Assembly: GCF_041381155.1 (NCBI RefSeq)
Contig: NC_091134.1
Span: 34,787,540 to 34,851,539 of the forward strand
DNA length: 64,000 bases
Direction of reading: 5' to 3'
From: Argopecten irradians
Taxonomy: Eukaryota; Mollusca; Bivalvia; Pectinida; Pectinidae
Under the pieces are notes generated by a model. It ran no database searches, was not told the origin of the DNA, and was given only the letters and a program-made list of their open reading frames with translations. The position numbers and the translations under genes were made by a program. Of this stretch, positions 11,101-20,038 are shown piece after piece. The first letter of the stretch is position 1; each line of letters starts with the position of its first letter.

Positions 11101-14100
11101 GTTCTCAAGAAATATTGATAACAAGTTGCAACTGCCAAAATCAAAGATGGCTATCTGGTGGCCATCTTGTTTTTCCGATCAGCCTCAAAATCTGAATGGC
11201 ACAGCTAGGGACCAAGGGTAACCTTCCTGTGAAGTTTGAACAAAATCCCTTCAGTAGTTTTCAAGAAATATTGATAACAAACTTCAACTGCCAAAATCAA
11301 AGATGGCTGCCTGGCGGCCATCTTGTTTTTCCGATCAGCCTCAAAATCTGAATGGCACAACAAGGGACCATGGGTAACCTCCATGTGAAGTTTGAACAAA
11401 ATCCCTTCTGTAGTTCTAAAGGAATTTCGATAACTAAAGGAATTTCGATAACAAACTTCAACTGCCAAAATCAAAGATGACTGCCTGGCGGCCATCTTGT
11501 TTTTCCGATCAGCCTCAAAATCTGTATGGCACAACTAGGGACCAAGGGTAACCTCCATGTGAAGTTTGAACAAAATCCCTGCAGTAGTTTTTAAGAAATA
11601 ATGATAACAAGCATTATTTATGGATGGATGACAGACGGCGGACAATGGACGACGGACCACAGACGCAGGGCTATTTGAATAGCCCACCATCTGTTGAAGG
11701 GCTAAAAACAGAAAAATGCAATCACCCTGCAAAATCAAACAACTACATGTACCACATATGCATGGTATATAGTACAATATATTACTTACAGTTGGAAAAG
11801 AGCATATATTCTGACAATAAATATTCTATAAATAGATATATAGGAATTAAAGGCTGATATGGATATCTTCACCTTTGTTTGAGCTTTCCGTAGATCTTTT
11901 TGCACATCCATATTGTCTAGGTCATTATCACGCTGTTTACTTAATTCTTTAACATTATCTGCTGCTTCTGTTACACATTTACGTATAGCTCGTTCTCTTG
12001 CCTGGTGTGATTTTATGATCTGTAACATAACAATATACACCACAGGATAATAAATAATGTTACATTTTATGTGTACATTCAATTTTGAACTGTAAATTAC
12101 ATATATGATAATGGTAATACAGGGGTTTCAAGATCCAAAAATGATGTGAGTAAAGTACAATTTACTGTCGATTAGTCCCAACATCTGGTGATTATAACGT
12201 CATCATTTAGCATGAGTTTTATGACATCATAAACACAGAAAGGCCTGACTAATTGATGGTAAATTGTACTTTACCCATATATGTTGTTTTTGGGATCTCA
12301 AAACCCCTATATTGTAATAGTACATATTTTTAATAGCACAACTTGCACTAATATATATGATATCGCTGATTTTATTTTCTCAATTTTTCTGTATGTTTTT
12401 AATGTAGAAATTATTAAAGATGCTCCACCGCCGACAGAGAATAAATGATATTCATTATTTGAACAATAATTGGTGTATTATCGTGTGTATATATGTCTAA
12501 TTAACACAAAAAATAATATAAAATAATTAATTTTGCCTTTGGTGAATGCGCAATCAGTACTTCACTCCATATAGGATATAGTGCTACGGATTTTTTTCGG
12601 GATGCAATTAATTATTTTTCATATCTTTAACTTGAAAATTAGAAGCTCAAACTTTTCAATGTTGGTGATAGTGTAAAGTAAGTAACTTTTGTAACTGAAG
12701 AAAAATACTAAATCGTCTGCTCCTAATTTTGATAGTGAAAATTACCATTTGTCGGCGGTGGAGCATCTTTAAGAATGTGCCTGGAAATGTGATTAGTAAT
12801 ATATATACTGTCTTAGCATACTTTACAATTTTCTTCATAATGACTTGCATTGTTCAACTAAATATAGAATGGGTACTTTTTGATAGGGCATCATTTCAGC
12901 ATGACACATTCATGTCGTGATATTCATTCATGATATAGGAAAAGGCTATGGATTTCAATTTTGGTTACTTTCTACATGTGTGAAAATAAAATTTCAGTCA
13001 TTAATTCCCCCTGAAATTCTATATTGAACTGTTATAGCTTCAGTTTTAGATTGGTTCAATTGTGTCTTCAGGGATGAATAAATTAAGTTAAACTAGTTGA
13101 TTACTCTGAAAATAGAACAGCTAACTCTACAAATATACCCCCTGTTATACTTAGTTGCTTCCATACATATTTCGTCAATCCTTATGATAAGACTCCACCC
13201 GTAGGATAAACATGCTTCATGGCATTAAAAGTGGGGTTGGTAGGGGTATTTTTGGGTCAAATATGGCAATTTGTTTGATCTTACCTCTTCGTAAAGGTTT
13301 TTACATGTTTCTGTTACATCTACTTTCTGTGAAAATAATTTAGTCGGTATTGCAGTATTCAAACCATGTATTATTCTATCGTCAACAATTCGCATTGCCT
13401 TCAGGCCTTCCTGTAACACAAAGAAAAACATCACAGTCTACCGGTACATTGGTTCTACATTAAATATGTGAAAAATTATGATTCTGTCAATTGAAAATAA
13501 CATGCACATTACTTTAACATGACTAATAACAGTATTATTTTTTTTTTAAATGGGGAAAAAAATCACAGTACTACGAGAAAAACCACCAACTGATGTGGTC
13601 AGTATACAGCAACCTCAAAATGCCTCAAATGTATATCCCAGATGTGGAAGGCAGAACATCTCCACTTGGACACTGCAGCCAAAAATCGACTGATCAGTCA
13701 AGCGTCCTATTAAAAGCCTGGATAATTTTAAAATGTGCCAGGTTTATAGGTGAAAAAAACTGTAGCAAGATCTAATACCCCATATGGGTATTAAACTTGC
13801 AACACAGAGGTTGAGGCCTAGCTTGGCCACTGCAGCTTGATCTTCCCAAAATGAGGTCAGTTTCAAAGCAAACAAAGGAAAGATCATTATTAAAAAATTA
13901 TTGAAAAAATGAATAAATACATATCTGGGAAATAGTTTAAATACAAAAAGACAAATTGTAAAATCTTCATTTGGATTATGTTTTTGTTGATGGAAAAATA
14001 TGTGCAGCCAGGCCTAGGTCTTATTTTAAGACATCCCACAAAATTAAGGACATGTGTGGGGTCATATTTGTGGAAGGTGTCTTATTTACATTGAACACGG

Positions 14101-16249
14101 TAATGTCTGAAAATATCTGCAGGCACACAATTATAAGGTTATATAAATACATAAAAGGCTAGTCCACTGAACCTGCCTAATTTATATATATATTTTCTAT
14201 TAGGCAAAAAAAACCATTATATAAATATATAGGCAGGCATTGTTAACACATTTATTGATTTGAATAAACTAGCATATTGTGGAAATGAATATATTTTTTA
14301 TTATGATAAAAAATGTAAAAATCTTTTTTGGAAAGATGTTTTAAAAGCTTGGTATATGTTAGAACAAAAAAATACGTCACTGGAAAAAGGTGTTGAATCA
14401 CTATTGAAAACACCCATTTGGCATAACAATTTATTCAAAATTGAAAACAAAAGTATTTTTTATCACGATTGGTACAGAAAAGGGATTTCTGTAGTTAATG
14501 ATTTTATAAAAAAAGATAATATTTTATATACTTTCAACGAATTTTGTCAACGGTATGATTTAAACATCAACTTTCTCCAGTTTGAAGGCATTGCTACTAG
14601 TGTTAGAAGATATATTGCCAATCATGATCTGACAAATGTAACTCTAAATTTCCCTTATATGCCAATATATCTTAGATTATTTTTTAAGAGTAAAAAAGGT
14701 GCAAAAGATTTCTACAATATACTCAGTTCAAATGATACTATTGCAACAGGACGGAAAAAATGGGAAGACTTTTTTAACTTTGACAATGATAAATGGAAAA
14801 TGATTTATAGAACCCCTTTTCTTGTGTCTCAAAAAAAAAATTGCAGTGGCTACAGTATAGAATAAACCATCATATACTTACAACAAATGTTCATCTTTTT
14901 AGATTATGTATTACAGAAAGCCCTTTTTGTTCGCTATGTAATGATGAAATAGAAACTATTGAGCACGCATTTTGGAACTGTTACAAAATTCAAGAGTTTT
15001 ACAACACTTTGGAATATTTTATTGATGCTCTGCTAATTCCCTTTAGATCTAATAAAGAAACATTGTTTTTCGGATTTCATAATAGAGTAACAAATAGCAA
15101 AATTGATAATGAAATAGTTCTTATGATTAAATGGTATATATATAAGTCAAGATGTCTAAAAACACCATTATCCATCACAGCTTTCATAAATCATATTAAA
15201 GATCAGTACAATATTCAGAAATTTAATATTCAAATTAGTGATAATATACTGAAAGTTAAATTTGACAGGAAATGGGTAAAGTGGCAAAGTTTACTAGAAT
15301 TATCATGATTATTTAAAAAAATAAATAAAAAATGTCACCATACCTTTCTTTCTTAATGCTTTACCAGGTATATTTTTCCAAGTAGTTGACCACCATAGTC
15401 TTTTTTTTTTTTTAAAGCTATATAATTTAATCTAAATGCTTTTCTAATGTATATTGTTATGTTTTGTAAAATGTAGTTTTAGTGTTGTATTTTGTGCAGT
15501 GTTTTGTCTATATGACTATATGTGTGAGGAGTATGTGTGTCTTTGCGTGGGTGGTTTTTTTTTCTGTTTGTTTGTGGAAGTATGATTGATATAATGTTGT
15601 GTATTATACATGTATGATAAAATGGAAAAATAAAAGAAATATAAAAAAAATATATTGGCAGGCTTTATCAAAGGCCAACAGGGAAAGAGAAAGTTGTAGA
15701 CATTGATTTTAACCATTCTTATTTTAACATCCTTAAAACATTTCCATATACTTTTAAGGGTTGATGTCATTTTGCTCTCCATTTTACTTTGATCCTAATG
15801 ACCTCATATGCAAAGGTCAGAATGTAGTTATGCAAAGCACAGTTGTCGTCCCATTATAGATCTATGTCGAACATTTCAATCGTTAGGTTTGACGAATTAT
15901 GTAAATATAAAACCTACAAATAATTACTCAATATTGAAACCCGATTGCGATATATCTATATACATTATCGATAGTGCTAGTTTATTCATTCTTGACAGAA
16001 GTGAAATTGTTGGTATCGTGTGCTAAATTCGAGTTATCGTTCTTGAACCAGTAAGAGCAAGCCTGAAAGTCATATAATCGCTTAAAAATACTAAATAGCT
16101 GTGCCATGAATATCGAACAGATTATCACAATCTTCATTAACATAAAAGTCGGAAACATTCAAAAATACACAAACAGAGTCCATATCTTGAAATACCTGAA
16201 ATTTCATAAAATCACTGCAGTCACATTCCTCGTTCATGGGGGCAGCCAT
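8106..16249 (-). CDS. MIX23: MIX23 (CCDC58), mitochondrial intermembrane-space protein
   Basis: Five coding exons on the minus strand: 16249-16196, 13410-13285, 12019-11873, 9392-9333 and 8162-8106. All junctions are GT-AG and in phase 0, totalling 444 nt and 147 residues; the human protein is about 144. The product starts MAAPMNEECDCSDFMKFQ, then GLKAMRIVDDRIIHGLN (human: KVMRTIDDRIVHELN), a coiled-coil middle, and EVVNDRTFKAFYERC near the end (human: EVVNDRSWKVFNERC). Cysteines fall at about 9, 11, 54, 75 and 135. MIX23-family proteins are cysteine-bearing intermembrane-space proteins linked in yeast to protein import, but I see no cleavable presequence. The start is the first ATG, in a YY1/TISU-like context. 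Introns hold a LINE, two MITEs and two minisatellite elements, and all exons look intact. Confidence 0.95.
8391..9095 (-). mobile_element. Hairpin-ended minisatellite element, subfamily D, in MIX23 intron 4
   Basis: On the minus strand it starts TTTTAAGCTCACCTGCCCG with a paired GGTAAGCTTATG, matching the subfamily A start. It ends GGCCAACAGGCTTCTTGTTG. Between are about four worn units of roughly 145 bp sharing the TTGTTAGCCCTTCATCC and TGTGACCTTAAATG blocks with 6110-7095. The mixed ends and core suggest subfamilies share termini but not cores. Confidence 0.6.
9902..11707 (-). mobile_element. Hairpin-ended minisatellite element with inverted YY1-type motifs, MIX23 intron 3
   Basis: On the minus strand the start holds the hairpin GGGCTATTCAAATAGCCC, then a CGTC-rich tract. 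About ten units of roughly 155 bp follow, and the end reads GATCCCTCTGGGATCTCTTGT (hairpin plus the TCTTGT tail). Most units contain AAGATGGCnGnC facing GGCGGCCATCTTG, an inverted pair of motifs resembling the YY1/Pho site. The units fall into two blocks: at 9950-10800 (CTACATATGAAATTTGAGA) and at 10860-11600 (GTGAAGTTTGAACAAAAT). Open frames here are by-products of the repeat. Confidence 0.7.
12118..12310. mobile_element. MITE family M2 in MIX23 intron 2
   Basis: Inverted ends TACAGGGGTTTCAAGATCC and, on the reverse complement of the right, TATAGGGGTTTTGAGATCC. The two halves also mirror each other internally (TAAAGTACAATTTAC and GTAAATTGTACTTTA), so the whole element can fold on itself. Related to the doubled element at 19135-19463. 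Confidence 0.7.
12414..12772. mobile_element. MITE with TTAA ends in MIX23 intron 2
   Basis: The left end reads TTAAAGATGCTCCACCGCC and the reverse complement of the right end is identical for at least 22 bases, continuing GACA. TTAA at both borders suggests a piggyBac-type target duplication. About 359 bp, no coding frame. Confidence 0.8.
13411..14222. other. Intronic sequence, MIX23 intron 1, no gene seen
   Basis: AT-rich intron. Short open frames show no recognisable motif or exon borders. I see no clear repeat structure here. Confidence 0.4.
14223..15663 (+). mobile_element. 5'-truncated LINE (Tx1/L1-like), antisense in MIX23 intron 1
   Basis: Two overlapping open frames (about 14260-14865 and 14841-15308) encode the C-terminal part of a non-LTR retrotransposon ORF2. 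The first contains the connection region after the reverse transcriptase (NLFWKDVLKAW, then NINFLQFEG). The second contains LQYRINHHILTTN and a zf-RVT-like finger, CSLCND with EHAFWNC. They are out of frame with each other at a run of ten A near 14831-14840, so a one-base slip explains the break. An A-rich tail ends near 15650. Flanking copies of a 16-base sequence (AAATATATwGGCAGGC, one mismatch) at 14223-14238 and 15648-15663 look like the target-site duplication. The endonuclease and most of the reverse transcriptase are missing. Confidence 0.8.
15664..16195. other. MIX23 intron 1 5' portion, no gene seen
   Basis: AT-rich intronic sequence between the LINE and MIX23 exon 1. No feature supported. 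Confidence 0.4.
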
Positions 16250-16480
16250 ATTGCAAAACCGTAATCACGGTAAATCTCAAAATGACGTAAACATTAAAAT
16301 AATGCTGAAAAATTAATTGTAATGCATGACTGACTATATTTTCCCTAAGTATGATTGCACAGTACCCCATATTTTATTTTTATTATCAAAAAATATTTTA
16401 TTTTTCCGCGAAATAACATCTGACGGAAACGCATGCTCGCTTCGTCTTTATATGTGAATGTCGAAGTGGAAGAGAAGAAA
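16250..16480. promoter_or_regulatory. Probable shared promoter of MIX23 (-) and importin alpha (+)
   Basis: The MIX23 start codon (16249, minus) and a candidate non-coding first exon of the importin-alpha gene (plus, ending at 16480 before GTAAGAAT) face away from each other, about 230 bp apart at most. The interval is richer in CG dinucleotides than its surroundings and contains a CRE-like TGACGTAA at 16283-16290 and CCGCGAAATAACAT near 16398. No TATA box placement is clear. The importin first exon is inferred only from the donor site and from the ATG lying at the very start of the next exon. Confidence 0.4.
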
Positions 16481-17135
16481 GTAAGAATCGGAACTGGGAA
16501 CTAAAATCTACACATAAATGCCAATCGAAGTGAGTATTGCAGTCAATATTCTCTATGTAAATGATTTCAAACAAACTTCATTCTTCAATATTACTGACTG
16601 AAACGTAGAATTGTTTCAGACGTCACACAAATTTCAACACAAACAAGTGGTTTTGGTAAAAGAATGATGATTTGGCCCAAACTTATGAATCCCAATGGTA
16701 TACTTCTACACCCGCATATTTGGTTGCTCACGAATCAAATCCACTCAGCAGCAAAGTACTGCCTAATGCCCACAAGGTTTGTTTTTAGTATATATGTGAC
16801 ACCCCATGACCAACCGCCCCAAGTTATGGACTGTCTCTTTTGTAATAATGATGAAAATGAATTTCTTTATTGAATTGTGGAAGATGTCATATGATTCCTT
16901 ATGATGTCATAAAATATATGAAATATCAAATGTATATATAGGCCTAGCTACTCAGAAACCCATGTGAATAGAATTGACAGAAAAGCTACAAATGAACACA
17001 GATTGCAGAATCTATTTTTAGGTTGGCCCTGCTTTATGAATAATCATATAAACCAAAAGTTGAACGACGTTCTGAATGCATGAAAGAAGTAATGGACACA
17101 GGACTAGTTTAAGCTTAACTGTACAGGTCGGGGGA
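16481..17135. other. Importin-alpha intron 1, first part, no gene seen
   Basis: AT-rich intron with no recognised repeat or coding frame. Confidence 0.35.
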
Positions 17136-18954
17136 GAAGTCCTGATACCACTATTATAGTGAAATACGGCTATAATAGCCAAATATAGCTATAGTGTTTT
17201 TTTAACTCTTTTTAAACCACAGGGACCTGGCACGAAATTTTTTAACCAATAGTATACATATATATATATATATATTATAGTATCAAGGGTATGAACTCGG
17301 CGGTCGAGAAAAACGGACCTATTTTTTAAAAACCGTGATTATTTTAATAAATGGGTTCTATACAACAATGACAGTTATCTTACCTTAAAGAGAAATAATT
17401 TACCGTATCTTTCCATTGAGTGCTTGATGAACAAAATTGGCCAAGTATTGACAAAGTTATGGCTCGATGAATCGGGAAATTTACGAAAAATATGCTAGGT
17501 AGACATTTCCCTGTCCGGTCGAAATGTCGTCTCGCCTCTAATGGGTACCTCAAAAACCAAGCCAAAATCACAAAATTTACACTTGTGGTGGTAAACAGTA
17601 CCCATAACTGTGTTCATCCACAATCTCCTTTGTAGGTGTCATGACCCGTACTTTGTAGAAACTCCATTTAAACATCGTGTAGCTCACTTACTTTAACCGT
17701 CACCGCCATGTTCATTTTTCTCTCGGAACGCTTCTCTACTTTACATAATGCGACTACATTATGCAAATTATGTTATGTTGTGCTTGTCGGTAAACTCGAG
17801 AAGCGTTCCGAAAAACAAATGAACATGGCGGTCACGGTAAAAGTAAGTGAGCTACACGATGTTTAAATGGGGTTTCTACAAAGTACGGGTCATGACACCT
17901 CCGAAGGAGATTGTGGATGAACACAGTTATGGATACTGTTTACCACCACAAGCATAGATTTTGTGATTTTGGCTTGGTTTTTGAGGTGCCCATTAGAGCC
18001 GAGACGACATTTCGACCGGACAGGGAAATGTCTACCAAGCATATTTTTCGTAAATTTCCCGATTCATCAAGCCATAACTTCGTCAATACTTGGCCAATTT
18101 TGTTCATTAAGCAGTCAATGGAAAGATAAATTATTTCTCTCTAAGGTAAGATATCCGTCAATGTTGTGTAGAATCCATTTATTAAAATAACCACGGTTTT
18201 AAAAAAATAGGTCCGTTTTTCACGACCACCAAGTTCATACCCTTGATATATATATATGTATACTGTTAGTTTAAAAGTCGTGCCAGGTCCCTGTGATATA
18301 AACAGTGGCAAAACCCATGGAATCTGAATGTTTTTAAAGCAAAAATTGAGTGTTACGGTAAATTGGAATATGATCAATGTACTTAGTTATTACAAAAAAA
18401 CGGATGTTGAAATAAAAAAACTCACCTGATGTGCACTTCTCTTTAAAATCCCTGGTTTTTATCGCCATAATAACTGAATGAACAAAGGCTAGGGATCCCC
18501 AGAATAACTCTAATTGAAGAGAACTCGGACCATACCCAAGTCGGCCCAATGACATTTTCGTTCGCCAATCAAAAAGGGGAAAAAATGTTGTATAAATCCC
18601 CTTCTGGTTGAAGCGACTCTGACTCGATTGACACAAATATGGGAGAACATGTGCAAGTTATTGTGACCTTCAAATAGATTAGAAATTGGTTAATAAGCAA
18701 GCAAATGCAGGCAACAATTGCAATTTCCTGCTAGAAAAACAATGATTTTACAGAAAAAAGCACAGGTGAGTTTTTCATTTATAAACTTTGTTATCGTGTC
18801 AACTTAGGACAAGGAAAACGTACATAGCATCAAAAACTCTCGCTTTTTCCAACATATACCTCTTTTGGAAGAATTCATGCGTTTTGCCACTGTTTATATA
18901 GCCATATTTTGCTATTATAGCCATATTTCACTATAATAGTGGTATCAGGACTTC
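17136..18954. mobile_element. Large fold-back element with a 0.5-kb-arm palindrome
   Basis: Outer inverted ends start GAAGTCCTGATACCACTATT at 17136 and, on the opposite strand, at 18954. They continue into TAGTGAAATAyGGCTATAAT. Inside, arms at 17213-17744 and 17790-18296 are inverted copies over more than 500 bp, separated by only about 45 bp, and they differ by scattered substitutions and small gaps. Shared landmarks include CACAGGGACCTGGCACG, GACCGGACAGGGAAATG and ATGGCGGTCACGG. A further inverted pair (ATAAACAGTGGCAAAAC) brackets 18298-18900. Each arm carries the same short frame (MILAWFLR...), most likely by descent from one sequence. It lies in importin-alpha intron 1. Confidence 0.8.
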
Positions 18955-19134
18955 TACTCGATCTGTTGTAGACAAACTGCACATGTACACTTTACATACT
19001 AGAAACGGCAGGCGGTCTTGTTAATGGTAATCTACTCATCATAATGTCTACTGATCTAGTGTTCACTGTAAACAGTTGATTATATATACAAAAAGTGAGC
19101 TACAACTAGCCGTATGCTAGTCATAGTCTACCAA

Positions 19135-19463
19135 TACAGGGATTTCGAGATCCCAAAGCAACGCGGGTTTAGCACATTTAACCGTCGATTAGTCCCACCA
19201 TCCGGTGATTATGACGTCACAAAACTGATATCATAATCACTGGATGATGGGAATAATCGACAGCAAATTGTGCTTTACTGTCGTCGTTTCGGGATCTTCG
19301 AGATCCCAAAACAGCGCGGGTTTAGTACAATTAACCGTCAATTAGTCACACCATCCGGTGATTATGACGTCACAAAACTGATCTCATAATCACTGGATGA
19401 TGGGCCTAATCGACGGTAAATTGTGCTTTAATGTCGTCGTTTCAGGATCCCGAAACACCTGTA
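19135..19463. mobile_element. MITE family M2, doubled, with CRE motifs
   Basis: Ends AATACAGGGATTTCGAGATC and, on the right, a matching inverted CCCGAAACACCTGTATT. The body is two near-identical, self-complementary units of about 160 bp (19135-19285 and 19290-19463). Each carries a perfect palindromic TGACGTCA (19212-19219 and 19365-19372). A TA flank on each side fits a Tc1/mariner-type MITE. Related copy at 12118-12310. Confidence 0.7.
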
Positions 19464-19654
19464 TTGAAGTAACTGGTCACTAACCAATGACCTGTCTCTT
19501 AAACGTTACAGTCTTCCCTTTGTAATAGAAATTCCACAAAGACACCACCCACAACATGTGTAGATTAAATTATCCCCTTAAACTTACTATAAGTTGTCAG
19601 CTCATTTGAAACAAGGTTTAGTCACAGGCACTGAATGTTTTAGGAGGGGAGTAC

Positions 19655-19736
19655 ACGACCACACCAGGGTTTGAACCTGGAACCTTCAAACACTAGCAGA
19701 GCTTTGGATACTCTACCAATTGAACTTCCTGGTCAC
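19655..19736 (-). mobile_element. tRNA-derived SINE head
   Basis: On the minus strand, TTCAATTGGTAGAGTAT resembles an A box and CCAGGTTCAAACCCTGG is a B box within a perfect stem. The 5' GACCAGGAAG matches the start of the copy at 2481-2585. A tRNA gene is unlikely because the acceptor stem and anticodon arm do not form cleanly. Confidence 0.6.
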
Positions 19737-20038
19737 AGCTGATTAATTTGAACCATCATTTATATTACACCTATTTATAAAAGAGATATAATATACATTC
19801 TGTACCCATAACTGATTTGAATTGAAAATTGATATGGTAGGTAGCTGTGGTTGACTGGCTTTGAAGTTGGACATTTCTGTCTCTGTAATATTCTTCAAGC
19901 TGCCTTCAGTTTTGTTATGATTCATGACATATTCCAGAGGTACATAACAACAGTTTTAGTTACCCCTGCAGTATTGATGATGACCAAATGACAAGGAATG
20001 GTTCCTTTGATAATTTATTTGTTAATTTTCTTCTTCAG

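Noticed and set aside
10992-11534. Longer frames in the MIX23 intron 3 repeat (up to 109 residues)
   Set aside because: The peptide repeats with the unit and crosses unit borders; the frame stays open because the repeat has few stops in that phase.
18334-18377. Importin-alpha alternative first exon in the fold-back region
   Set aside because: The only donor seen there is on the minus strand, opposite to the importin gene.
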